DNA of 64,000 nt, taken from contig JAQSEB010000012.1 of the NCBI GenBank assembly GCA_030063045.1, positions 1,116,001-1,180,000 on the forward strand, written 5' to 3'. The number at the start of each line of letters is the position of its first letter. Position 1 is the stretch's first letter. Source of the DNA: Pratylenchus scribneri (lineage: Eukaryota; Nematoda; Chromadorea; Rhabditida; Pratylenchidae). Below the pieces are notes generated by a model that had not been told where the DNA came from, did not search any database, and saw only the letters and a list, made by a program, of their open reading frames with translations. The position numbers and the translations under genes are program-made. Shown piece after piece: positions 37,615-51,300 of this stretch.

Positions 37615-39359
37615 TTCGGTTTTTAATTCATTTTCCAATCTATATAAAAAAATTAATTCTTTGGTGTATTCAATTTGTGCATGCTCAAAAGAATCCATTG
37701 ATATTTTAATTCAGAAATTTTTAAAATTTTCAAAAATTTAGAAATAAAACATCAGCCAAATTCTCTTCGGTTTTTAATTCATTTTTCAATCTATATAAAA
37801 AAATTAATTCTTTTGTTTATTCAATTTGTGCATGCTCAAAAAAATCCATTGATATTTTAATTCAGAAATTTTTAAAATTTCTAAATTTGAATCCTAGTAT
37901 TTGTAAAAAATTTTCAAAAATTTAAAAATAAAACATCAGCCAAATTCTCTTCGGTTTTTAATTTTTTCCAATCTATATAAAAAAATAAATTCTTTTGTGT
38001 ATTCAATTTGTGCATGCTCAAAAAAATCCATTGATATTTTAATTCAGAAATTTTTAAAATTTTCAAAAATTTAGAAATAAAACATCAGCCAAATTCTCTT
38101 CGGTTTTTAATTCATTTTCCAATCTATATAAAAAAATTAATTCTTTTGTTTATTCAATTTGTGCATGCTCAAAAAAATCCATTGATATTTTAATTCAGAA
38201 ATTTTTAAAATTTTCAAAAATTTAGAAATAAAACATCAGCCAAATTCTCTTCGGTTTTTAATTTTTTCCAATCTATATAAAAAAATAAATTCTTTTGTGT
38301 ATTCAATTTGTGCATGCTCAAAAGAATCCATTGATATTTTAATTCAGAAATTTTTAAAATTTTCAAAAATTTAGAAATAAAACATCAGCCAAATTCTCTT
38401 CGGTTTTTAATTTTTTCCAATCTATATAAAAAAATAAATTCTTTTGTTTATTCAATTTGTGCATGCTCAAAAGAATCCATTGATATTTTAATTCAGAAAT
38501 TTTTAAAATTTTCAAAAATTTAGAAATAAAACATCAGCCAAATTCTCTTCGGTTTTTAATTCATTTTCCAATCTATATAAAAAAAATTAATTCTTTTGTT
38601 TATTCAATTTGTGCATGCTCAAAAGAATCCATTGATATTTTAATTCAGAAATTTTTAAAATTTTCAAAAATTTAGAAATAAAACATCAGCCAAATTCTCT
38701 TCGGTTTTTAATTCATTTTTCAATCTATATAAAAAAATTAATTTTTTTTGTTTATTCAATTTGTGCATGCTCAAAAGAATCCATTGATATTTTCATTCAG
38801 AAATTTTTAAAATTTTCAAAAATTTAGAAATAAAACATCAGCCAAATTCTCTTCGGTTTTTAATTCATTTTTCAATCTATATAAAAAAATTAATTCTTTT
38901 GTTTATTCAATTTGTGCATGCTCAAAAGAATCCATTGATATTTTAATTCAGAAATTTTTAAAATTTTCAAAAATTTTGAAATAAAACATCAGCCAAATTC
39001 TCTTCGGTTTTTAATTCATTTTTCAATCTATATAAAAAAATTAATTCTTTTGTTTATTCAATTTGTGCATGCTCAAAAGAATCCATTGATATTTTCATTC
39101 AGAAATTTTTAAAATTTTCAAAAATTTAGAAATAAAACATCAGCCAAATTCTCTTCGGTTTTTAATTCATTTTTCAATCTATATAAAAAAATTAATTCTT
39201 TTGTTTATTCAATTTGTGCATGCTCAAAAGAATCCATTGATATTTTAATTCAGAAATTTTTAAAATTTTCAAAAATTTAGAAATAAAACATCAGCCAAAT
39301 TCTCTTCGGTTTTTAATTCATTTTCCAATCTATATAAAAAAATTAATTCTTTTGTTTAT

Positions 39360-42300
39360 TCAATTTGTACATGCTTAAAAGAATCCATTGATATTTTAAT
39401 TCAGAAATTTTTAAAATTTTCAAAAATTTAGAAATAAAACATCAGCCAAATTCTCTTCGGTTTTTAATTCATTTTCCAATCTATATAAAAAAATTAATTC
39501 TTTGGTGTATTCAATTTGTGCATGCTCAAAAGAATCCATTGATATTTTCATTCAGAAATTTTTAAAATTTTCAAAAATTTAGAAATAAAACATCAGCCAA
39601 ATTCTCTTCGGTTTTTAATTCATTTTTCAATCTATATAAAAAAATTAATTCTTTTGTTTATTCAATTTGAGCATGCTCAAAAGAATCCATTGATATTTTA
39701 ATTCAGAAATTTTTAAAATTTTCAAAAATTTAGAAATAAAACATCAGCCAAATTCTCTTCGGTTTTTAATTCATTTTTCAATCTATATAAAAAAATTAAT
39801 TCTTTTGTTTATTCAATTTGTGCATGCTCAAAAGAATCCATTGATATTTTAATTCAGAAATTTTTAAAATTTTCAAAAATTTAGAAATAAAACATCAGCC
39901 AAATTCTCTTCGGTTTTTAATTCATTTTTCAATCTATATAAAAAAATTAATTCTTTTGTTTATTCAATTTGTGCATGCTCAAAAGAATCCATTGATATTT
40001 TAATTCAGAAATTTTTAAAATTTTCAAAAATTTTGAAATAAAACATCAGCCAAATTCTCTTCGGTTTTTAATTCATTTTTCAATCTATATAAAAAAATTA
40101 ATTCTTTTGTTTATTCAATTTGTGCATGCTCAAAAGAATCCATTGATATTTTCATTCAGAAATTTTTAAAATTTTCAAAAATTTAGAAATAAAACATCAG
40201 CCAAATTCTCTTCGGTTTTTAATTCATTTTTCAATCTATATAAAAAAATTAATTTTTTTTGTTTATTCAATTTGTGCATGCTCAAAAGAATCCATTGATA
40301 TTTTCATTCAGAAATTTTTAAAATTTTCAAAAATTTAGAAATAAAACATCAGCCAAATTCTCTTCGGTTTTTAATTCATTTTTCAATCTATATAAAAAAA
40401 TTAATTCTTTTGTTTATTCAATTTGTGCATGCTCAAAAGAATCCATTGATATTTTAATTCAGAAATTTTTAAAATTTTCAAAAATTTAGAAATAAAACAT
40501 CAGCCAAATTCTCTTCGGTTTTTAATTCATTTTTCAATCTATATAAAAAAATTAATTCTTTTGTTTATTCAATTTGTGCATGCTCAAAAGAATCCATTGA
40601 TATTTTAATTCAGAAATTTTTAAAATTTTCAAAAATTTTGAAATAAAACATCAGCCAAATTCTCTTCGGTTTTTAATTCATTTTTCAATCTATATAAAAA
40701 ATTAATTCTTTTGTTTATTCAATTTGTGCATGCTCAAAAGAATCCATTGATATTTTCATTCAGAAATTTTTAAAATTTTCAAAAATTTAGAAATAAAACA
40801 TCAGCCAAATTCTCTTCGGTTTTTAATTCATTTTCCAATCTATATAAAAAAATTAATTCTTTGGTGTATTCAATTTGTGCATGCTCAAAAGAATCCATTG
40901 ATATTTTAATTCAGAAATTTTTAAAATTTTCAAAAATTTAGAAATAAAACATCAGCCAAATTCTCTTCGGTTTTTAATTCATTTTTCAATCTATATAAAA
41001 AAATTAATTCTTTTGTTTATTCAATTTGAGCATGCTCAAAAGAATCCATTGATATTTTAATTCAGAAATTTTTAAAATTTTCAAAAATTTAGAAATAAAA
41101 CATCAGCCAAATTCTCTTCGGTTTTTAATTCATTTTTCAATCTATATAAAAAAAATTAATTCTTTTGTTTATTCAATTTGTGCATGCTCAAAAAAATCCA
41201 TTGATATTTTAATTCAGAAATTTTTAAAATTTTCAAAAATTTAGAAATAAAACATCAGCCAAATTCTCTTCGGTTTTTAATTCATTTTCCAATCTATAAA
41301 AAAAAATTAATTCTTTGGTGTATTCAATTTGTGCATGCTCAAAAGAATCCATTGATATTTTAATTCAGAAATTTTTAAAATTTTCAAAAATTTAGAAATA
41401 AAACATCAGCCAAATTCTCTTCGGTTTTTAATTCATTTTTCAATCTATATAAAAAAATTAATTCTTTTGTTTATTCAATTTGTGCATGCTCAAAAGAATC
41501 CATTGATATTTTAATTCAGAAATTTTTAAAATTTTCAAAAATTTAGAAATAAAACATCAGCCAAATTCTCTTCGGTTTTTAATTCATTTTCCAATCTATA
41601 AAAAAAAATTAATTCTTTGGTGTATTCAATTTGTGCATGCTCAAAAGAATCCATTGATATTTTAATTCAGAAATTTTTAAAATTTTCAAAAATTTAGAAA
41701 TAAAACATCAGCCAAATTCTCTTCGGTTTTTAATTCATTTTCCAATCTATATAAAAAAATTAATTCTTTGGTGTATTCAATTTGTGCATGCTCAAAAAAA
41801 GCCATTGATATTTTAATTCAGAAATTTTTAAAATTTTCAAAAATTTAGAAATAAAACATCAGCCAAATTCTCTTCGGTTTTTAATTCATTTTCCAATCTA
41901 TATAAAAAAATTAATTCTTTGGTGTATTCAATTTGTGCATGCTCAAAAAAAGCCATTGATATTTTCATTCAGAAATTTTTAAAATTTTCAAAAATTTAGA
42001 AATAAAACATCAGCCAAATTCTCTTCGGTTTTTAATTCATTTTTCAATCTATATAAAAAAATTAATTCTTTTGTTTATTCAATTTGTGCATGCTCAAAAG
42101 AATCCATTGATATTTTAATTCAGAAATTTTTAAAATTTTCAAAAATTTAGAAATAAAACATCAGCCAAATTCTCTTCGGTTTTTAATTCATTTTTCAATC
42201 TATATAAAAAAATTAATTCTTTTGTTTATTCAATTTGTGCATGCTCAAAAGAATCCATTGATATTTTAATTCAGAAATTTTTAAAATTTTCAAAAATTTA

Positions 42301-45300
42301 GAAATAAAACATCAGCCAAATTCTCTTCGGTTTTTAATTCATTTTCCAATCTATATAAAAAAATTAATTCTTTGGTGTATTCAATTTGTGCATGCTCAAA
42401 AGAATCCATTGATATTTTAATTCAGAAATTTTTAAAATTTTCAAAAATTTAGAAATAAAACATCAGCCAAATTCTCTTCGGTTTTTAATTCATTTTTCAA
42501 TCTATATAAAAAAATTAATTTTTTTTGTTTATTCAATTTGTGCATGCTCAAAAGAATCCATTGATATTTTCATTCAGAAATTTTTAAAATTTTCAAAAAT
42601 TTAGAAATAAAACATCAGCCAAATTCTCTTCGGTTTTTAATTCATTTTTCAATCTATATAAAAAAATTAATTCTTTTGTTTATTCAATTTGTGCATGCTC
42701 AAAAGAATCCATTGATATTTTAATTCAGAAATTTTTAAAATTTTCAAAAATTTTGAAATAAAATATCAGCCAAATTCTCTTCGGTTTTTAATTCATTTTT
42801 CAATCTATATAAAAAAATTAATTCTTTTGTTTATTCAATTTGTGCATGCTCAAAAGAATCCATTGATATTTTCATTCAGAAATTTTTAAAATTTTCAAAA
42901 ATTTAGAAATAAAACATCAGCCAAATTCTCTTCGGTTTTTAATTCATTTTTCAATCTATATAAAAAAATTAATTCTTTTGTTTATTCAATTTGTGCATGC
43001 TCAAAAGAATCCATTGATATTTTAATTCAGAAATTTTTAAAATTTTCAAAAATTTAGAAATAAAACATCAGCCAAATTCTCTTCGGTTTTTAATTCATTT
43101 TCCAATCTATATAAAAAAATTAATTCTTTGGTGTATTCAATTTGTGCATGCTCAAAAGAATCCATTGATATTTTAATTCAGAAATTTTTAAAATTTTCAA
43201 AAATTTAGAAATAAAACATCAGCCAAATTCTCTTCGGTTTTTAATTCATTTTTCAATCTATATAAAAAAATTAATTCTTTTGTTTATTCAATTTGTGCAT
43301 GCTCAAAAGAATCCATTGATATTTTAATTCAGAAATTTTTAAAATTTTCAAAAATTTAGAAATAAAACATCAGCCAAATTCTCTTCGGTTTTTAATTCAT
43401 TTTTCAATCTATATAAAAAAATTAATTCTTTTGTTTATTCAATTTGTGCATGCTCAAAAGAATCCATTGATATTTTAATTCAGAAATTTTTAAAATTTTC
43501 AAAAATTTAGAAATAAAACATCAGCCAAATTCTCTTCGGTTTTTAATTCATTTTCCAATCTATATAAAAAAATTAATTCTTTGGTGTATTCAATTTGTGC
43601 ATGCTCAAAAGAATCCATTGATATTTTAATTCAGAAATTTTTAAAATTTTCAAAAATTTAGAAATAAAACATCAGCCAAATTCTCTTCGGTTTTTAATTC
43701 ATTTTTCAATCTATATAAAAAAAATTAATTCTTTTGTTTATTCAATTTGTGCATGCTCAAAAAAATCCATTGATATTTTAATTCAGAAATTTTTAAAATT
43801 TCTAAATTTGAATCCTAGTATTTGTAAAAAATTTTCAAAAATTTAGAAATAAAACATCAGCCAAATTCTCTTCGGTTTTTAATTCATTTTCCAATCTATA
43901 TAAAAAAATTAATTCTTTTGTTTATTCAATTTGTGCATGCTCAAAAGAATCCATTGATATTTTAATTCAGAAATTTTTAAAATTTTCAAAAATTTAGAAA
44001 TAAAACATCAGCCAAATTCTCTTCGGTTTTTAAAAAGAATCCATTGATATTTTAATTCAGAAATTTTTAAAATTTTCAAAAATTTAGAAATAAAACATCA
44101 GCCAAATTCTCTTCGGTTTTTAAAAAGAATCCATTGATATTTTAATTCAGAAATTTTTAAAATTTTCAAAAATTTAGAAATAAAACATCAGCCAAATTCT
44201 CTTCGGTTTTTAATTCATTTTTCAATCTATATAAAAAAATTAATTCTTTTGTTTATTCAATTTGTGCATGCTCAAAAGAATGCATTGATATTTTAATTCA
44301 GAAATTTTTAAAATTTTCAAAAATTTAGAAATAAAACATCAGCCAAATTCTCTTCGGTTTTTAATTCATTTTTCAATCTATATAAAAAAATTAATTCTTT
44401 TGTTTATTCAATTTGTGCATGCTCAAAAGAATGCATTGATATTTTAATTCAGAAATTTTTAAAATTTTCAAAAATTTAGAAATAAAACATCAGCCAAATT
44501 CTCTTCGGTTTTTAATTCATTTTCCAATATATATAAAAAAATTAATTCTTTGGTGTATTCAATTTGTGCATGCTCAAAAGAATCCATTGATATTTTAATT
44601 CAGAAATTTTTAAAATTTTCAAAAATTTAGAAATAAAACATCAGCCAAATTCTCTTTGGTTTTTAATTCATTTTTCAATCTATATAAAAAAATTAATTCT
44701 TTTGTTTATTCAATTTGTGCATGCTCAAAAGAATCCATTGATATTTTAATTCAGAAATTTTTAAAATTTTCAAAAATTTAGAAATAAAACATCAGCCAAA
44801 TTCTCTTCGGTTTTTAATTCATTTTCCAATCTATAAAAAAAAATTAATTCTTTGGTGTATTCAATTTGTGCATGCTCAAAAGAATCCATTGATATTTTAA
44901 TTCAGAAATTTTTAAAATTTTCAAAAATTTAGAAATAAAACATCAGCCAAATTCTCTTCGGTTTTTAATTCATTTTCCAATCTATATAAAAAAATTAATT
45001 CTTTGGTGTATTCAATTTGTGCATGCTCAAAAAAAGCCATTGATATTTTAATTCAGAAATTTTTAAAATTTTCAAAAATTTAGAAATAAAACATCAGCCA
45101 AATTCTCTTCGGTTTTTAATTCATTTTTCAATCTATATAAAAAAATTAATTCTTTTGTTTATTCAATTTGTGCATGCTCAAAAGAATGCATTGATATTTT
45201 AATTCAGAAATTTTTAAAATTTTCAAAAATTTAGAAATAAAACATCAGCCAAATTCTCTTCGGTTTTTAATTCATTTTTCAATCTATATAAAAAAATTAA

Positions 45301-48300
45301 TTCTTTTGTTTATTCAATTTGTGCATGCTCAAAAGAATCCATTGATATTTTAATTCAGAAATTTTTAAAATTTTCAAAAATTTAGAAATAAAACATCAGC
45401 CAAATTCTCTTCGGTTTTTAATTCATTTTTCAATCTATATAAAAAAATTAATTCTTTTGTTTATTCAATTTGTGCATGCTCAAAAGAATCCATTGATATT
45501 TTAATTCAGAAATTTTTAAAATTTTCAAAAATTTAGAAATAAAACATCAGCCAAATTCTCTTCGGTTTTTAAAAAGAATCCATTGATATTTTAATTCAGA
45601 AATTTTTAAAATTTTCAAAAATTTAGAAATAAAACATCAGCCAAATTCTCTTCGGTTTTTAATTCATTTTCCAATATATATAAAAAAATTAATTCTTTGG
45701 TGTATTCAATTTGTGCATGCTCAAAAGAATCCATTGATATTTTAATTCAGAAATTTTTAAAATTTTCAAAAATTTAGAAATAAAACATCAGCCAAATTCT
45801 CTTCGGTTTTTAATTCATTTTCCAATCTATATAAAAAAATTAATTCTTTTGTTTATTCAATTTGTGCATGCTCAAAAGAATCCATTGATATTTTAATTCA
45901 GAAATTTTAAAATTTTCAAAAATTTAGAAATAAAACATCAGCCAAATTCTCTTCGGTTTTTAATTCATTTTTCAATCTATATAAAAAAATTAATTCTTTT
46001 GTTTATTCAATTTGTGCATGCTCAAAAGAATGCATTGATATTTTAATTCAGAAATTTTTAAAATTTTCAAAAATTTAGAAATAAAACATCAGCCAAATTC
46101 TCTTCGGTTTTTAATTCATTTTCCAATATATATAAAAAAATTAATTCTTTGGTGTATTCAATTTGTGCATGCTCAAAAGAATCCATTGATATTTTAATTC
46201 AGAAATTTTTAAAATTTTCAAAAATTTAGAAATAAAACATCAGCCAAATTCTCTTCGGTTTTTAATTCATTTTTCAATCTATATAAAAAAATTAATTCTT
46301 TTGTTTATTCAATTTGTGCATGCTCAAAAGAATCCATTGATATTTTAATTCAGAAATTTTTAAAATTTTCAAAAATTTAGAAATAAAACATCAGCCAAAT
46401 TCTCTTCGGTTTTTAATTCATTTTCCAATCTATATAAAAAAATTAATTCTTTTGTTTATTCAATTTGTGCATGCTCAAAAGAATCCATTGATATTTTAAT
46501 TCAGAAATTTTAAAATTTTCAAAAATTTAGAAATAAAACATCAGCCAAATTCTCTTCGGTTTTTAATTCATTTTTCAATCTATATAAAAAAATTAATTCT
46601 TTTGTTTATTCAATTTGTGCATGCTCAAAAGAATCCATTGATATTTTAATTCAGAAATTTTTAAAATTTTCAAAAATTTAGAAATAAAACATCAGCCAAA
46701 TTCTCTTCGGTTTTTAATTCATTTTCCAATATATATAAAAAAATTAATTCTTTTGTTTATTCAATTTGTGCATGCTCAAAAGAATCCATTGATATTTTAA
46801 TTCAGAAATTTTTAAAATTTTCAAAAATTTAGAAATAAAACATCAGCCAAATTCTCTTCGGTTTTTAATTCATTTTTCAATCTATATAAAAAAATTAATT
46901 CTTTTGTTTATTCAATTTGTGCATGCTCAAAAGAATCCATTGATATTTTAATTCAGAAATTTTAAAATTTTCAAAAATTTAGAAATAAAACATCAGCCAA
47001 ATTCTCTTCGGTTTTTAATTCATTTTCCAATCTATATAAAAAAATTAATTTTTTTTGTTTATTCAATTTGTGCATGCTCAAAAGAATCCATTGATATTTT
47101 AATTCAGAAATTTTAAAATTTTCAAAAATTTAGAAATAAAACATCAGCCAAATTCTCTTCGGTTTTTAATTCATTTTTCAATCTATATAAAAAAATTAAT
47201 TCTTTTGTTTATTCAATTTGTGCATGCACAAAAGAATCCATTGATATTTTAATTCAGAAATTTTAAAATTTTCAAAAATTTAGAAATAAAACATCAGCCA
47301 AATTCTCTTCGGTTTTTAAAAAAAATTAATTCTTTTGTTTATTCAATTTGTGCATGCTCAAAAGAATCCATTGATATTTTCATTCAGAAATTTTAAAATT
47401 TTCAAAAATTTAGAAATAAAACATCAGCCAAATTCTCTTCGGTTTTTAATTCATTTTTCAATCTATATAAAAAAATTAATTCTTTTGTTTATTCAATTTG
47501 TGCATGCTCAAAAGAATCCATTGATATTTTATTAATTCTTTGGTGTATTCAATTTGTGCATGCTCAAAAGAATCCATTGATATTTTAATTCAGAAATTTT
47601 TAAAATTTTCAAAAATTTAGAAATAAAACATCAGCCAAATTCTCTTCGGTTTTTAATTCATTTTTCAATCTATATAAAAAAATTAATTTTTTTTGTTTAT
47701 TCAATTTGTGCATGCTCAAAAGAATCCATTGATATTTTAATTCAGAAATTTTTAAAATTTTCAAAAATTTAGAAATAAAACATCAGCCAAATTCTCTTCG
47801 GTTTTTAATTCATTTTCCAATCTATATAAAAAAATTAATTTTTTTTGTTTATTCAATTTGTGCATGCTCAAAAGAATCCATTGATATTTTCATTCAGAAA
47901 TTTTTAAAATTTTCAAAAATTTAGAAATAAAACATCAGCCAAATTCTCTTCGGTTTTTAATTCATTTTCCAATCTATATAAAAAAATTAATTCTTTTGTT
48001 TATTCAATTTGTACATGCTTAAAAGAATCCATTGATATTTTAATTCAGAAATTTTTAAAATTTTCAAAAATTTAGAAATAAAACATCAGCCAAATTCTCT
48101 TCGGTTTTTAATTCATTTTTCAATCTATATAAAAAAATTAATTTTTTTTGTTTATTCAATTTGTGCATGCTCAAAAGAATCCATTGATATTTTCATTCAG
48201 AAATTTTTAAAATTTTCAAAAATTTAGAAATAAAACATCAGCCAAATTCTCTTCGGTTTTTAATTCATTTTCCAATCTATATAAAAAAATTAATTCTTTT

Positions 48301-51300
48301 GTTTATTCAATTTGTACATGCTTAAAAGAATCCATTGATATTTTAATTCAGAAATTTTTAAAATTTTCAAAAATTTAGAAATAAAACATCAGCCAAATTC
48401 TCTTCGGTTTTTAATTCATTTTCCAATCTATATAAAAAAATTAATTCTTTGGTGTATTCAATTTGTGCATGCTCAAAAGAATCCATTGATATTTTCATTC
48501 AGAAATTTTTAAAATTTTCAAAAATTTAGAAATAAAACATCAGCCAAATTCTCTTCGGTTTTTAATTCATTTTTCAATCTATATAAAAAAATTAATTCTT
48601 TTGTTTATTCAATTTGAGCATGCTCAAAAGAATCCATTGATATTTTAATTCAGAAATTTTTAAAATTTTCAAAAATTTAGAAATAAAACATCAGCCAAAT
48701 TCTCTTCGGTTTTTAATTCATTTTTCAATCTATATAAAAAAATTAATTCTTTTGTTTATTCAATTTGTGCATGCTCAAAAGAATCCATTGATATTTTAAT
48801 TCAGAAATTTTTAAAATTTTCAAAAATTTTGAAATAAAACATCAGCCAAATTCTCTTCGGTTTTTAAAAAAAATTAATTCTTTTGTTTATTCAATTTGTG
48901 CATGCTCAAAAGAATCCATTGATATTTTCATTCAGAAATTTTTAAAATTTTCAAAAATTTAGAAATAAAACATCAGCCAAATTCTCTTCGGTTTTTAATT
49001 CATTTTTCAATCTATATAAAAAAATTAATTCTTTTGTTTATTCAATTTGTGCATGCTCAAAAGAATCCATTGATATTTTAATTCAGAAATTTTTAAAATT
49101 TTCAAAAATTTAGAAATAAAACATCAGCCAAATTCTCTTCGGTTTTTAATTCATTTTCCAATCTATATAAAAAAATTAATTCTTTGGTGTATTCAATTTG
49201 TGCATGCTCAAAAGAATCCATTGATATTTTAATTCAGAAATTTTTAAAATTTTCAAAAATTTAGAAATAAAACATCAGCCAAATTCTCTTCGGTTTTTAA
49301 TTCATTTTTCAATCTATATAAAAAAATTAATTCTTTTGTTTATTCAATTTGAGCATGCTCAAAAGAATCCATTGATATTTTAATTCAGAAATTTTTAAAA
49401 TTTTCAAAAATTTAGAAATAAAACATCAGCCAAATTCTCTTCGGTTTTTAATTCATTTTTCAATCTATATAAAAAAAATTAATTCTTTTGTTTATTCAAT
49501 TTGTGCATGCTCAAAAAAATCCATTGATATTTTAATTCAGAAATTTTTAAAATTTTCAAAAATTTAGAAATAAAACATCAGCCAAATTCTCTTCGGTTTT
49601 TAATTCATTTTCCAATCTATAAAAAAAAATTAATTCTTTGGTGTATTCAATTTGTGCATGCTCAAAAGAATCCATTGATATTTTAATTCAGAAATTTTTA
49701 AAATTTTCAAAAATTTAGAAATAAAACATCAGCCAAATTCTCTTCGGTTTTTAATTCATTTTTCAATCTATATAAAAAAATTAATTCTTTTGTTTATTCA
49801 ATTTGTGCATGCTCAAAAGAATCCATTGATATTTTAATTCAGAAATTTTTAAAATTTTCAAAAATTTAGAAATAAAACATCAGCCAAATTCTCTTCGGTT
49901 TTTAATTCATTTTCCAATCTATAAAAAAAAATTAATTCTTTGGTGTATTCAATTTGTGCATGCTCAAAAGAATCCATTGATATTTTAATTCAGAAATTTT
50001 TAAAATTTTCAAAAATTTAGAAATAAAACATCAGCCAAATTCTCTTCGGTTTTTAATTCATTTTCCAATCTATATAAAAAAATTAATTCTTTGGTGTATT
50101 CAATTTGTGCATGCTCAAAAAAAGCCATTGATATTTTAATTCAGAAATTTTTAAAATTTTCAAAAATTTAGAAATAAAACATCAGCCAAATTCTCTTCGG
50201 TTTTTAATTCATTTTCCAATCTATATAAAAAAATTAATTCTTTGGTGTATTCAATTTGTGCATGCTCAAAAAAAGCCATTGATATTTTAATTCAGAAATT
50301 TTTAAAATTTTCAAAAATTTAGAAATAAAACATCAGCCAAATTCTCTTCGGTTTTTAATTCATTTTTCAATCTATATAAAAAAATTAATTCTTTTGTTTA
50401 TTCAATTTGTGCATGCTCAAAAGAATCCATTGATATTTTAATTCAGAAATTTTTAAAATTTTCAAAAATTTAGAAATAAAACATCAGCCAAATTCTCTTC
50501 GGTTTTTAATTCATTTTTCAATCTATATAAAAAAATTAATTCTTTTGTTTATTCAATTTGTGCATGCTCAAAAGAATCCATTGATATTTTAATTCAGAAA
50601 TTTTTAAAATTTTCAAAAATTTAGAAATAAAACATCAGCCAAATTCTCTTCGGTTTTTAATTCATTTTCCAATCTATATAAAAAAATTAATTCTTTGGTG
50701 TATTCAATTTGTGCATGCTCAAAAGAATCCATTGATATTTTAATTCAGAAATTTTTAAAATTTTCAAAAATTTAGAAATAAAACATCAGCCAAATTCTCT
50801 TCGGTTTTTAATTCATTTTTCAATCTATATAAAAAAATTAATTCTTTTGTTTATTCAATTTGTGCATGCTCAAAAGAATCCATTGATATTTTAATTCAGA
50901 AATTTTTAAAATTTTCAAAAATTTAGAAATAAAACATCAGCCAAATTCTCTTCGGTTTTTAATTCATTTTCCAATCTATATAAAAAAATTAATTCTTTGG
51001 TGTATTCAATTTGTGCATGCTCAAAAGAATCCATTGATATTTTAATTCAGAAATTTTTAAAATTTTCAAAAATTTAGAAATAAAACATCAGCCAAATTCT
51101 CTTCGGTTTTTAATTCATTTTTCAATCTATATAAAAAAATTAATTTTTTTTGTTTATTCAATTTGTGCATGCTCAAAAGAATCCATTGATATTTTCATTC
51201 AGAAATTTTTAAAATTTTCAAAAATTTAGAAATAAAACATCAGCCAAATTCTCTTCGGTTTTTAATTCATTTTTCAATCTATATAAAAAAATAAATTCTT